DNA of 64,000 nt, taken from NCBI GenBank assembly GCA_028291515.1, contig JAQGHU010000050.1, positions 1 through 64,000 of the forward strand, in the 5' to 3' direction. How positions within the stretch are numbered: the first letter of the stretch is position 1; every line of letters begins with the position of its first letter. A program made the translations under genes and the position numbers. Origin of the DNA: Schlesneria sp. GTDB taxonomy: Bacteria; Planctomycetota; Planctomycetia; Planctomycetales; Planctomycetaceae. Shown here piece by piece: positions 44,534-54,050 of this stretch. The notes under the pieces were generated by a model. That model saw only the letters and a list, made by a program, of their open reading frames with translations, made no database searches and was not told the DNA's origin.

Positions 44534-47293
44534 TCATCCGCCAACGCTCTGTACCTCGGCACCAGCGACGTGGGATTCTGCTCGCTCTTTCGCCAACTGT
44601 TCCAGGATTGGTGCAATCAACGCGGTCCAACCTGTTTGATGGCTGGCTCCTAAACCTCGGCCTGTGTCGCCGTGGAAATACTCATAGAACAGCACCAGGT
44701 TGCACCAGTTCGGATCGTTCACAAAACGATCACCGCGCGCATAACAGGGGCGAACGCCTTCTTCGTTGGCCAGGAATAACATGGACAGTCGACGACGAAG
44801 TTCGTTGGCGACTTGCTTCAAGTTCATCAAGATGCCGGAACCTGTAGGGCATTCCACTTGCAGGTCGTCTCCGTAGAACTGGTAGTAGCGTTCGAACGCT
44901 TCCAGCAAGATATAGTTGAGCGGAAACCAGACCGGTCCGCGCCAGTTCGAATTGCCCCCGAACATCCCGCTATCCGATTCGCCGGGGACATACTGGACCC
45001 GCATCTCTGACCCGTTCACGTCGAAGCTGAACGGGTGCTTCTCGTGATATTTGGAGAGTGACCGAATGCCGTAGGGCGACAGAAACTCGTCTTCATCGAG
45101 AACGTATTTCAGGATCCGCTCCAACTGTTTTCGAGTTGGAATTGCCAGCAGCCGCAGTCCTTCCATCGGACAATCGGGACCACTCTTCTCCATATACGTC
45201 ATCGTATCGATGATGTCTTTGCGATGATTGAGGAACCAGTCCATTCGCTTGCGAAAACCGGGTAATTGACGAATCACCCGGTCGTAAAGGACATCGACCG
45301 TGAACAGCGGGATGATTCCCACAATCGAACGAATCCGTAGCGGAATACTCTTCCCGTTGACATGCAAGTGGTCGTAGTAGAAGCCGTCTTCCTCATCCCA
45401 CAGGCCCGTACCATCAATCGAATTCATCGCAGCGGCGATCGTCATGTAATGTTCAAAGAACTTCGACGCCATGTCCTCGTACGCGGGATTGCCGTCCGCC
45501 AGTTCAAACGCAATCGACAGCATGCTCGAGCAGTAATAGGCCATCCAGGCAGTTCCGTCGGCCTGTTCCAGATGCCCGCCCGTGGGGAGCGGCTTGGAAC
45601 GGTCGAAGATCCCGATGTTGTCGAGACCCAGGAAACCTCCCGTGAAGACATGACGATCGTTCACATCTTTGCGATTGACCCACCAGGTGAAGTTCAGCAG
45701 CAGCTTCTGGAAACACCTCGCCAGGAACTCGCGATCGCGATCTCCGTTGCGAGCCGTCATCTGATAGACGCGCCAGCAGGCCCACGCATGCACGGGCGGA
45801 TTCACATCGCTGAAGTTCCATTCATAAGCCGGAATCTGCCCGTTCGGATGCATATACCATTCACGCAGGAACAGCAGGATCTGCTCTTTCGCGAAATGGG
45901 GATCCAGACTGGTGAACGGAATCATATGGAAAGCACTGTCCCAGGCCGCGTACCAGGGATACTCCCACTTGTCCGGCATCGAGATCACATCGCGATTGAA
46001 CAGATGCGTCCAAGCGGCGTTGCGAGTTTTCTCGACAGAATCGCCGGCATGAATCCGCTTGGGTGTTTCGCGCAGCCAGTCTCCCACAGCGTAGTAATAA
46101 AATTGCTTCGACCATAGTAGACCTGCATTGGCCTGCCGATGGACGCGTCGTTCGTCATGTGTCAATCCTCGCGAAACATGCGAATTATGGAATTCATCCG
46201 CTTCCGCAATGCGCTGAGCAAAGATCTCATCGAATTGCGCAGAGAAGGGAACCGTCACTGGAATCGAATCATCGGCCAGTCTCAGTCGAATGGTCGTCGA
46301 TCCGCCCGCGGGAATATTTAGTGTGTATTGAGCGGCCGATTTGGTACCGCGCGGGAACTGATTGATGGCTCCGCGCTGGTTTTGAACGACATGCAAGTGA
46401 AAGGCGTCTTTTGATGACAGCCGAGTTCCCTCGCCGCCGTTCTGCCGCACGGTATTGGTCTCGTTCTCGGTAAAGAGCCACGCGGGCAGGTTGCCTTGAG
46501 GATCGGTATCGGCGTCGAAGCGATAGCGTCCCAGCGTGCTATGTTCGGCCATCAACTGGCCGGGACCAACCTGACTGATCCGTGGCTTCGGCACATCCGC
46601 TTCATAGCCCGATTCCCAGGCCCACGAATTTCGAAACCAGAGTGTCGGCAAGACATCGAGCTTTGCCGCTTCATCGCCGCGGTTATGAATCGTGATTCGA
46701 ATCAAGATGTCGTCGGCGTCGGCTTTCGCGTACTCGACATAAACATCGAAATAGCGATCACCATCGAAGATGCCGGTGTCAGTGAGTTCATATTCCAAGT
46801 CCCGCCGAGACCGCATCCGGTTTTCATCGCGCAGGCCCTGATAGGGAAAGGCGGTCTGCGGGTACTTGTACAAGGCCTTGCAGTAGGAATGCGTCGGAGT
46901 CGCATCGAGATAAAAATAGCACTCCTTCACGTCCTCGCCATGATTCCCTTCGTGCCCGGCCAGACCATACAGGCGTTCTTTTAGAATTGGATCGACGCCA
47001 TTCCAAAGCGCCACGGCGAAACACAATCGGCACTGCCGATCCGTGAAACCAAGCAGCCCGTCCTCGCCCCATCGATAGGCTCGCCAGGTCGCATCGTCGT
47101 GAGTGAAGTGATGCCAGACCGCACCATTCGTGGAATAGTCTTCGCGAACAGTCCCCCACTGGCGTTCGGCGAGATAGGTCCCCCAGCGTTTCCAGTTCGC
47201 TGCGGGTTCGCGCCGCGCTTCGGCACCCAATCGGCGGCCTTCTGCCGTCGTCGGTTGTGACTGATCCAAGGAATCGCTCCACCAATGATTCAA
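44534..47293 (-). CDS. GH63-like glucosidase (MGH1-type family)
   Basis: 919 residues. An N-terminal beta-sandwich (WKRWGTYLAERQWGTVREDY, then GEDGLLGF) is followed by an (alpha/alpha)6 barrel with WEYPWYAAWDSAFHMIPF (acid Asp), GQIPAYEWNFSDVNPPVHAW, and NWRGPVWFPLNYIL near the C-terminus. These fit the mannosyl-oligosaccharide glucosidase / glucosylglycerate-hydrolase group, which releases glucose or mannose from oligosaccharides or compatible solutes. No signal peptide, so cytoplasmic. The frame begins with TTG 47293 (aattgg follows); there is no ATG nearby and no strong ribosome site, so the start is uncertain. Confidence 0.88.
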   Translation of the reverse strand: MNHWWSDSLDQSQPTTAEGRRLGAEARREPAANWKRWGTYLAERQWGTVREDYSTNGAVWHHFTHDDATWRAYRWGEDGLLGFTDRQCRLCFAVALWNGVDPILKERLYGLAGHEGNHGEDVKECYFYLDATPTHSYCKALYKYPQTAFPYQGLRDENRMRSRRDLEYELTDTGIFDGDRYFDVYVEYAKADADDILIRITIHNRGDEAAKLDVLPTLWFRNSWAWESGYEADVPKPRISQVGPGQLMAEHSTLGRYRFDADTDPQGNLPAWLFTENETNTVRQNGGEGTRLSSKDAFHLHVVQNQRGAINQFPRGTKSAAQYTLNIPAGGSTTIRLRLADDSIPVTVPFSAQFDEIFAQRIAEADEFHNSHVSRGLTHDERRVHRQANAGLLWSKQFYYYAVGDWLRETPKRIHAGDSVEKTRNAAWTHLFNRDVISMPDKWEYPWYAAWDSAFHMIPFTSLDPHFAKEQILLFLREWYMHPNGQIPAYEWNFSDVNPPVHAWACWRVYQMTARNGDRDREFLARCFQKLLLNFTWWVNRKDVNDRHVFTGGFLGLDNIGIFDRSKPLPTGGHLEQADGTAWMAYYCSSMLSIAFELADGNPAYEDMASKFFEHYMTIAAAMNSIDGTGLWDEEDGFYYDHLHVNGKSIPLRIRSIVGIIPLFTVDVLYDRVIRQLPGFRKRMDWFLNHRKDIIDTMTYMEKSGPDCPMEGLRLLAIPTRKQLERILKYVLDEDEFLSPYGIRSLSKYHEKHPFSFDVNGSEMRVQYVPGESDSGMFGGNSNWRGPVWFPLNYILLEAFERYYQFYGDDLQVECPTGSGILMNLKQVANELRRRLSMLFLANEEGVRPCYARGDRFVNDPNWCNLVLFYEYFHGDTGRGLGASHQTGWTALIAPILEQLAKERAESHVAGAEVQSVGG

Positions 47294-47622
47294 TTGAAGA
47301 CTCGCGCACCGATTAAGTGATCGCTGCCCGATTCTTGAGCAGCATCACTAGAAATCATCAGTGTGCATGCGTGTTGCATGCTGGACCTCACAATTGCGAA
47401 TAGCGTTCCGGTCCGTAGGAGGAAGAAAACAAGAAATAAGTTTTTCACGCGAAGCCGCGGAGGCGCGAAGAAGAAAGGAAAAGGCAGGTTAGATCAGTGG
47501 CAGCCGTAGACTTGCCACCTGACAAGCCATTCCAATGCATCGATAATTGCTTGTTTTTTCAATCTTCGCGGCTCCGCGGCTTCGCGTGAAAATCTTCCTC
47601 TTTCGTCATTTCCTGGAGACCT
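47294..47622. other. Gap holding Cys-repeat-free intergenic dyads
   Basis: No gene seen. It holds the inverted pair at 47442-47470 and 47564-47592 listed separately. The rest shows no clear structure. Confidence 0.5.
47442..47605. repeat. Inverted pair of ttcgcggcttcgcgtgaaa-type repeats
   Basis: 47442-47470 reads ttttcacgcgaagccgcgg then aggcgcgaag; 47564-47592 reads cttcgcggctccgcggcttc then gcgtgaaaa, the reverse complement with one mismatch. A third copy lies at 48065-48105 in the same orientation as the second, and the GxxExxY gene sits between copies two and three. Such cttcgcggcttcgcg words are dispersed repeats in many environmental genomes. Confidence 0.85.
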
Positions 47623-48015
47623 TCATTGCCTCCAGTCGGGCGCACCATTGGAAACTCGCGTAATCCCGTCCTTAAGAAGACCGGCCCCGAAGTTGATCAG
47701 ATATCCCAGGCGCATTTCCGCGAGACGCAAATACGTTAGAAGTTGCTTCTTATAGACTGGGTGAACTTCTTCCACAGACTTCAATTCAATGATCACAAGT
47801 TTCTCGACGATGATGTCCGCGCGAAACCCTTCATCAAACACCAGGGTGTCATAGCGAACGGGAATGGGAACCTGCCGATCAATTCGCAATCCCAACTTCC
47901 CGATCTCATGCGATAGGGCCAATTCATAAACCGATTCCAGCAAGCCCGGCCCCAATTTCCGATGCACGACCAATGCGCAATCCACCACAATTCTTCCAAC
48001 CTCATTCTCTGTCAT
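47623..48015 (-). CDS. GxxExxY protein
   Basis: 130 residues from ATG 48015, giving MTENEVGRIVVDCALVVHRK, the standard start of this family; a GTG at 48021 is in frame. The eponymous motif is GPGLLESVYE near residues 22-31, and VFDEGFRADIIVEKLVIIELK resembles a PD-(D/E)xK nuclease core (D..E.K). The family is small, widespread and often flanked by repeats, as here on both sides. Its job is unknown; a DNA-acting enzyme tied to repeats is a frequent suggestion. Length is normal. Confidence 0.9.
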   Translation of the reverse strand: MTENEVGRIVVDCALVVHRKLGPGLLESVYELALSHEIGKLGLRIDRQVPIPVRYDTLVFDEGFRADIIVEKLVIIELKSVEEVHPVYKKQLLTYLRLAEMRLGYLINFGAGLLKDGITRVSNGAPDWRQ

Positions 48016-48064
48016 CTTCACCGGCCCATTCCGATCAATTCCAAACGACTCTTCATCTCCACTT

Positions 48065-48105
48065 CTTCTTCGCGACTTCGCGGCTTCGCGTGAAAAACCT
48101 CTTCC
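48065..48105. repeat. Third cttcgcggcttcgcgtgaaa repeat copy
   Basis: Direct-orientation partner of 47564-47605: both contain cggcttcgcgtgaaaa followed by cttcctcttt. It overlaps the gap between the GxxExxY gene and the DUF1501 gene. Confidence 0.85.
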
Positions 48106-48116
48106 TCTTTTCGTCG

Positions 48117-49568
48117 CTACGCCAAAATCGACCGCACGACGTGCGCCTCTTCGACTCCGGTGAGTTTGGCATCGAGGCCTTGGAACTTATATGTGAGTCG
48201 ATCGTGGTCGATGCCCAGCAGATGGAGGATTGTGGCGTGGAAGTCGCGGACGGGGACGGGGTCTTTCACGATGTTGTAGCCGAACGGACAGGTCTCGCCG
48301 TGGACGGTACCCCCTTTGATGCCTCCGCCTGCCATCCACATGCTGAAACATCGCGGGTGATGATCGCGACCGTAGTCGGTGGCGGTGAGCTTCCCCTGGG
48401 AATAGTTCGTCCGCCCAAACTCGCCACCCCAGATCACGAGGGTGTCGTCGAGCATTCCGCGCTGCTTGAGGTCCGTCAATAAGGCCGCGGCCGGTTGGTC
48501 GGTCTCGCGACATTGAGTCCGAATCCCGTTGGGCAGTCCGCCGTGCTGGTCCCAGCCTTGATGATAGAGTTGAATGAACTTCACGCCCCGTTCGGCAAGC
48601 CGCCGCGCCTGCAGGCAGTTCGCAGCGAAGGTTCCCGGCTTCTTGGCGTCGGGACCATACAGATCGAAGATATGTTCCGGCTCGGCCGCGGTGTCGGTCA
48701 CTTCCGGCACACTCGATTGCATGCGAAACGCCATCTCGTACTGCGCGATCCGCGTGTTCAACTCGACATCGCCAGTCGCTGCCAGTTCAATTTCATGCAG
48801 CTCATTGAGTCGATCGAGCATCAGTCGGCGACTATCTCGATCTACACCGGCCGGGTTGTTCAGATACAGGACCGGATCCTTTCCGGCTCGGAACTGGACT
48901 CCCTGATAACGACTTGGCAGAAATCCCGTTCCCCAGAGTCGCGAATAGAGCGGCTGATCGCCTTTGCCCTTGGTGATGAGCACGACGAACGCGGGGAGGT
49001 TTTCGTTGTCGGTGCCCAAACCATAGTTTAACCAGGCCCCGATACTGGGTCGTCCCGAAATCTGATTGCCCGTCTGCAAAAAGGTAATGGCCGGGTCGTG
49101 ATTGATCGCTTCTGTTTCCATCGACCGGATAATTGCCAGGTCATCCGCCAACTTCGCGGTGTGCGGCAGCAGTTCGCTGATCCACGCCCCCGCTGTTCCA
49201 TGTTGAGCGAACTTGAACATTGATCCCGCGAGTGGCAGCGAGGCCTGATTACCCGACATTCCTGTCAGTCGCTGTCCCTGTCGCACAGAGTCTGGCAGTT
49301 GCTGACCGTGACGTTCGTTCAGCAACGGCTTGTAGTCAAAAGTCTCCAGTTGCGACGGCCCGCCGCTTTGGAAGAGGTAGATGACTCGCTTGGCTTTGGG
49401 CGGGTGATGTGTGTCTGACAAAGCACCGCCGGTGCCGGCCAACAAGGAGTGTTCTTGTCCAAGCAAATGAGAAAGCGCCAAGCCTCCGAATCCCAAGCCA
49501 GTGCGATAAAGCAAATCACGACGAGACAGGGGGTAACTTCGTATGTCTTCGAAAGCAGAATCATTCAT
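48117..49568 (-). CDS. DUF1501 domain protein
   Basis: 483 residues from ATG 49568 (AGGAT about eight bases upstream); ATG 49577 is an alternative. The N-terminus YPLSRRDLLYRTGLGFGGLA is Tat-like (SRRDLL). Family motifs: [53 protein letters not shown] and YKFQGLDAKLTGVEE near the C-terminus. The fold is alkaline-phosphatase/sulfatase-like. Function is unassigned; these genes pair with PSD1/PSCyt cytochrome genes in planctomycetes. The membrane-protein gene upstream overlaps its start by 8 bp, so translation is probably coupled. Confidence 0.93.
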   Translation of the reverse strand: MNDSAFEDIRSYPLSRRDLLYRTGLGFGGLALSHLLGQEHSLLAGTGGALSDTHHPPKAKRVIYLFQSGGPSQLETFDYKPLLNERHGQQLPDSVRQGQRLTGMSGNQASLPLAGSMFKFAQHGTAGAWISELLPHTAKLADDLAIIRSMETEAINHDPAITFLQTGNQISGRPSIGAWLNYGLGTDNENLPAFVVLITKGKGDQPLYSRLWGTGFLPSRYQGVQFRAGKDPVLYLNNPAGVDRDSRRLMLDRLNELHEIELAATGDVELNTRIAQYEMAFRMQSSVPEVTDTAAEPEHIFDLYGPDAKKPGTFAANCLQARRLAERGVKFIQLYHQGWDQHGGLPNGIRTQCRETDQPAAALLTDLKQRGMLDDTLVIWGGEFGRTNYSQGKLTATDYGRDHHPRCFSMWMAGGGIKGGTVHGETCPFGYNIVKDPVPVRDFHATILHLLGIDHDRLTYKFQGLDAKLTGVEEAHVVRSILA

Positions 49569-50610
49569 GGGAGACATCCTGTGCGGAAGAACTGGTGAAT
49601 CGGTGGCGGCGATGCGCCAGGTACTGACACGTATAGGATGCGGCAATCAGCAGACCGCCATAACAAAGACCATGAAAGATCGCCGATGTTGGGCCCAGAA
49701 AGCCGAATCCGGTCAAAGCCATCGGCGATCCGATGGGCGCCGATAGCGGTTCGAGGATCTGCGGCGTGTACTTCAGCAGTCTTTCATCGAACGATGTACA
49801 TGAGCCGCCTCGAAACATGAGCAGCAAATAAGGATAGAGAACCCCGCCGGAAGGCCCAGCGGATGTTAGCGTCATAACCGCATATCCCAGATATACAGGT
49901 AATCGAAACAAGAATGGCAAACAGGCCACGTGCAGGCCCCAACCGACTGAAGAGAAACGGCGAATTCCTGGCCAAAGAGCAAATAGCACCAGCCCGGAGA
50001 GAAATATCCATTCGAAAACAAAATCGGCCCAGTACCAATCCGCTTGTCGCCACCGCCGTTGAAACAATTGCTCATTAGCCCCAATAAACGCAACTGTATC
50101 GATATCGCTCTCAGCCGTGCGGAGTTTGCGTTCTCGGGCAATTGACGTGATGAGTCTTCGCACATCACGACGATCTTGAGGTAGTTCCTTCCACGAAAGA
50201 TACCCCTTCACAGAGACCTTGTTTTTTTCGTTGCGACGATCCTCTTCAAGCTTCTGAACAACGACTCCCAGATCAGCGTTGACTTCACTAAGTGGCACAC
50301 CGTAAACATGGCTGCCATGCATATGGTTCTCGTCATACGCCGCCCAAGTTTCATCGATGACATAGGCATCGCCACCCCAGACCGTGTCGATGTTGGGCGT
50401 TAACTTGACGTTCGCTCCAATGAGCCAGAAATCATCAGAAGTTCCCCGCCGTATCGGATTCATGGACGGTCCGAGCGTGGCAAGACTGATCGCAATTGCA
50501 AGTGATGCAATCACTACGATTCCGATCAAGCTGACAACACGAAGCTGCATGTCCATCACCATTGGAACATTTGCCATGCCGGTGGCATTAGCGTTTTGTG
50601 ACGCACTCAT
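49561..50610 (-). CDS. Multi-pass membrane protein of unknown function, between PSD1 and DUF1501 genes
   Basis: 349 residues. One membrane helix near 25-45 (VVSLIGIVVIASLAIAISLA), a soluble domain of about 140 residues (ADLGVVVQKLEEDRRNEKNK, RDVRRLITSIARERK), then about four helices in the C-terminal half (FVFEWIFLSGLVLFAL, LHVACLPFLFRLPVYLGY, FHGLCYGGLLIAASY). I recognise no family. It overlaps the PSD1 gene upstream by 23 bp and the DUF1501 gene downstream by 8 bp, so all three are one tightly coupled unit. The parallel cluster at 54051-58780 has no such gene. Confidence 0.75.
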   Translation of the reverse strand: MSASQNANATGMANVPMVMDMQLRVVSLIGIVVIASLAIAISLATLGPSMNPIRRGTSDDFWLIGANVKLTPNIDTVWGGDAYVIDETWAAYDENHMHGSHVYGVPLSEVNADLGVVVQKLEEDRRNEKNKVSVKGYLSWKELPQDRRDVRRLITSIARERKLRTAESDIDTVAFIGANEQLFQRRWRQADWYWADFVFEWIFLSGLVLFALWPGIRRFSSVGWGLHVACLPFLFRLPVYLGYAVMTLTSAGPSGGVLYPYLLLMFRGGSCTSFDERLLKYTPQILEPLSAPIGSPMALTGFGFLGPTSAIFHGLCYGGLLIAASYTCQYLAHRRHRFTSSSAQDVSHE

Positions 50611-53600
50611 CGAAATTCATCAGGGTCTGCACCAGCACAGTCATTGCCGCGTGCTCCACAGCGTCAACCTTATCATTGCGAGGCGAGTCACCAATGGTGA
50701 TCAGTTCTGTCGCTTTTGCGGGTGCAGCAGTGAAGTGCGACTTCTGCTCATCGTAGAGTTTCTTCAGCACGGACATTTCTTTTTCGGACGGTGCGCGACT
50801 GGTGAGCTGTCGAAATGCTGCCTTGAGTCGAACGTCTACCGAATCGGGGTTCTGCAGGATCAGCTTCTCGGCGAGTGCGCGGGCCGATTCGATGAACTGC
50901 GGATCGTTGAGTAGGACCAAAGCCTGCAGCGGTGTCGCCGTTCGTTCGCGACGGGCGGTGCAGGTTTCGCGGCCGGTTGCGTCGAAAGTCACCATGGTTG
51001 GCGGGGGTGAGGTGCGTCGCCAGAATGAGTAGATGCTGCGCCGATACAGTCCTTCGCCCTTGGCCTGATGATAGGACTTACCGGTGCCGGCCTCTTCCCA
51101 CAGACCAGCTGGTTGATACGGCATGACACTGGGGCCACCCAGCTTGGGAACGAGCAGCCCGCTGACCGCCAGAGCGTTGTCGCGAATCTGCTCGGCCGAC
51201 AGGCGGTAACGAGGCCCGCGAGCCAGCCACAAGTCGTCTGGATCAGTGTGGGCGACTTGAGGATCCTTCGGTGTCGACGACTGCCGATAGGTGGCCGACA
51301 ACACCATCTGCTTGCAGAGTCGTTTCACGTTCCAACCGCTATTCATGAAATCGCGGGCGAGCCAGTCGAGCAGTTCTGGATGCGTGGGGGGCTGTCCTTG
51401 AGCCCCAAAGTCTTCGACGGAAGCGACCAATCCGCGACCAAACAAGTAACCCCAGAACCGGTTCGCAGCGACTCGGGTGACGAGCGGGTTGCGGTCCTCG
51501 GTCATCCATTTCGCCAGACCCAATCGGTTGCCCGGCAGACCAGCGGGTAGTGGGAACACGCCTGCCGGAGTATCCGCACCAACTTGCTCGGCCGGGCTGT
51601 CATAGGCACCTCGTTTCAAGACGAATGTCGGACGCGGCTGATCCATTTCCTGCATCGTCATGATCTGGCGAACCTTCGTCACCAGCTCATTTTCGTCACT
51701 GCGCAGCGTCTGCAGTTCCACTATGGCTGACTGATAGGGGTCGTCATGACGACGCAGGTAGTGTTCGAACGCGGCAGATGGATCCGCTTTTCCTGGAGGG
51801 GACGGCGGGGCGTTGGGCACAACGTACTGGCTCGGCAAGGCGGCGACTTCGAGCGGCGTCAGTTCCTGATTGAAGACCAGCAGTTCATCGACAATGCCCC
51901 CTTTGAAGCCGACATCGCGGAAGCGTGCCCCCAGTGCCAGTTCGACCCCACCGGAGTTCGAATCGCCCCATTCCGCGCGGTATTTGATATCGCGCGTCAG
52001 TTTGTCGCGAACGACATCCCGTTCGACTGCCTGACCGTTCAAGTAAATATGCAAGCCGTTTGCGTGGCTGCTGCCATCGTAGGTGACCGTGATTAGGGTC
52101 CATTGACCGACGGGGACGATTCTCGGACTGCTTACTTGAATTGCATTGCCCGGCCAGAAATGGATGAGCGATACGACCGGTTCACCATCGTCGAGGACCA
52201 GCGAAATGCCGCGAAATGCCGAATCTTCGGCGGCGACACTTTGATGCAGGATCACTTCGCGCGGCTTGTGGCTGGCCGGGTGTACCCACAGCGAAAACGT
52301 GAACGGGGAAACTCGGCCAAACTGTCCCGAACCTTTGCAGGCAAAGCTGTCGTCCCCGTCGAATTGAATCGCTTTGCTTTCGGTCGCTGCGGGTGCGGCA
52401 CTGGCATCAGACTTTGGTACCTCAGCAGCAATGGCCCGAGTCACTCCAGCCACCAAGGCATTGCCTCCACCTGGCTTGGCATCATCGAAGCTGAATTTGG
52501 CAGTCGCCGTGATGGATTTGGTGGTGGCTTCTCCAATCGTCTGTGGATGATTGACTGCGCCGTAGGATGGGCTGGTGACCGCGTAGTCCGGCTTCGATGA
52601 AGCGTGTTTTGCGAATCGTTCTTTCGCTGCTTCGCGAATCTTGACGAGTTCAGTTTCCTTCAAGCGGATCTTGTCGAGCAACTCGCGGTGTTTGACTTCC
52701 TGGTCGCCGTCGTACAGCAGCAAGGCTGGAGTGGGGGCCGTTTCCGTGAAGTGCGAGTAGAGGCCGTGTTCGTCGATGTTCGAGAAGAAGGCCGAAAACT
52801 GATAGAAGTCGCGCTGCGTGATCGGATCGTATTTGTGATCGTGACATCGGGCACATTCGAATGTCAGCCCCAGAAAGGCCGTGCCGTTTGTGACAACGCG
52901 GTCAGCCACGTACGCGACTCGGAACTCGGCTTCGATGCTGCCCCCTTCGTTGGTCTGACGATGTAGGCGGTTGAACGTCGTCGCCAGACGTTGATCCCGC
53001 GTCGGATCGGGGAGGAGATCGCCCGCCGTCTGCCAGGTGATGAACTGGTCGTAGGGCAGGTTCTGATTGAAGGCCCGAATCACCCATTCTCGCCAAGGCC
53101 AGACATGCATGTCGCGGTCGGCCTGATAGCCGAATGTGTCGGCATAGCGAGCGACATCGAGCCACTCGTTCGCCATCCGCTCGCCGAATGCAGGGGACTC
53201 CAGCAGGCGATCGACGGCATGTTCGTAGGCTTCGGGAGATTGATCGGCCAGGAACGCATCGAGTTCGGCAATCGTGGGTGGCAGTCCCGTCAGATCGAAA
53301 CCGGCTCGTCGCAGCCATTTTTCCCGAGTCGCCTCGGCGGCGGGTTCGAGTTTGAGTTGCTGCAAACGATAGAGCACGAAGGCATCGATGGGATTCCGAA
53401 TCCAATGACCGGGATCGCCTGGCTTGGGAACGGCGACTTCTTTGGGCACGGGAATGAAGGCCCAGTGCGGCTGGTATTCGGCTCCCTCGGCAATCCAGCG
53501 CTTGAGCAATTCTTTCTGTTCGTCGGTCAACGGTTTGTTGTGCCTGGGCGGGGGCATCACCAGTTCTTCGTCGTCAGCGAAGATACGTTTCACCAGTTCA

Positions 53601-53860
53601 CTGTCAGCGGGATGGCCCGGTTTGATGACATCGGACTCGACCGCCGCATCGCGCTGATCCAACCTCAAGTCGGCCTTGCGAGCGTTCTTGTCGGGTCCGT
53701 GACAGGCAAAGCATCTGTCCGAGAGGATCGGTCGAATATCGCGATTGAAGTTGATCGGCTCGGCCGCGTGCAGGGGGCGAAGTGCTATCATTCCGTAAGC
53801 CAGGATCACCGACAAACTAATTCGGCTGAGTGGTGACGGCGATTTTGACCTGAATTGCAT
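50588..53860 (-). CDS. PSD1-type planctomycete cytochrome c protein with LamG domain
   Basis: 1090 residues. Signal peptide ends near HAA-EP (residue 33). Haem motif C50-F-A-C53-H54 in ILSDRCFACHGPD (PSCyt1), then DUF1549/PSCyt2 with GLPPTIAELDAFL and YQADRDMHVWPWREWV. A concanavalin/LamG-like domain (about 520-680, for example QFGRVSPFTFSLWVHPASH and GLHIYLNGQAVERD) is inserted before the C-terminal DUF1553/PSD1 part (RVAANRFWGYLFGRG, ATYRQSSTP, DATGRETCTARRERTATPLQ). Presumed periplasmic and carbohydrate-linked; biochemical role unknown. First gene of the three-gene unit with 49561 and 48117. Confidence 0.95.
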   Translation of the reverse strand: MQFRSKSPSPLSRISLSVILAYGMIALRPLHAAEPINFNRDIRPILSDRCFACHGPDKNARKADLRLDQRDAAVESDVIKPGHPADSELVKRIFADDEELVMPPPRHNKPLTDEQKELLKRWIAEGAEYQPHWAFIPVPKEVAVPKPGDPGHWIRNPIDAFVLYRLQQLKLEPAAEATREKWLRRAGFDLTGLPPTIAELDAFLADQSPEAYEHAVDRLLESPAFGERMANEWLDVARYADTFGYQADRDMHVWPWREWVIRAFNQNLPYDQFITWQTAGDLLPDPTRDQRLATTFNRLHRQTNEGGSIEAEFRVAYVADRVVTNGTAFLGLTFECARCHDHKYDPITQRDFYQFSAFFSNIDEHGLYSHFTETAPTPALLLYDGDQEVKHRELLDKIRLKETELVKIREAAKERFAKHASSKPDYAVTSPSYGAVNHPQTIGEATTKSITATAKFSFDDAKPGGGNALVAGVTRAIAAEVPKSDASAAPAATESKAIQFDGDDSFACKGSGQFGRVSPFTFSLWVHPASHKPREVILHQSVAAEDSAFRGISLVLDDGEPVVSLIHFWPGNAIQVSSPRIVPVGQWTLITVTYDGSSHANGLHIYLNGQAVERDVVRDKLTRDIKYRAEWGDSNSGGVELALGARFRDVGFKGGIVDELLVFNQELTPLEVAALPSQYVVPNAPPSPPGKADPSAAFEHYLRRHDDPYQSAIVELQTLRSDENELVTKVRQIMTMQEMDQPRPTFVLKRGAYDSPAEQVGADTPAGVFPLPAGLPGNRLGLAKWMTEDRNPLVTRVAANRFWGYLFGRGLVASVEDFGAQGQPPTHPELLDWLARDFMNSGWNVKRLCKQMVLSATYRQSSTPKDPQVAHTDPDDLWLARGPRYRLSAEQIRDNALAVSGLLVPKLGGPSVMPYQPAGLWEEAGTGKSYHQAKGEGLYRRSIYSFWRRTSPPPTMVTFDATGRETCTARRERTATPLQALVLLNDPQFIESARALAEKLILQNPDSVDVRLKAAFRQLTSRAPSEKEMSVLKKLYDEQKSHFTAAPAKATELITIGDSPRNDKVDAVEHAAMTVLVQTLMNFDECVTKR

Positions 53861-54010
53861 CCGGTAGTCCTCAGAATGATCTCGTCGAGTCCGTCACCAT
53901 GATACCGACGAAACGACTTGGAGAGGCCCGACGATGCCGACTTTTCTGTCGAAACCGATCCGCAAGTCATAAGGTCCGAGTAGAGAGAAAAGACACGGCC
54001 TTGTCGAAGA

Positions 54011-54029
54011 CTCCAAAACCGTGGCACCC
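54011..54029. repeat. 19-bp copy of the sufS/sufU repeat arm
   Basis: ctccaaaaccgtggcaccc is identical to 9495-9513, the outer right arm of the long inverted repeat. Here it stands alone just downstream of the DUF1501 gene at 54051, with a weak partner at about 53994-54003. Confidence 0.8.
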
Positions 54030-54050
54030 GAGCAGGAAATGGCTGATTCG

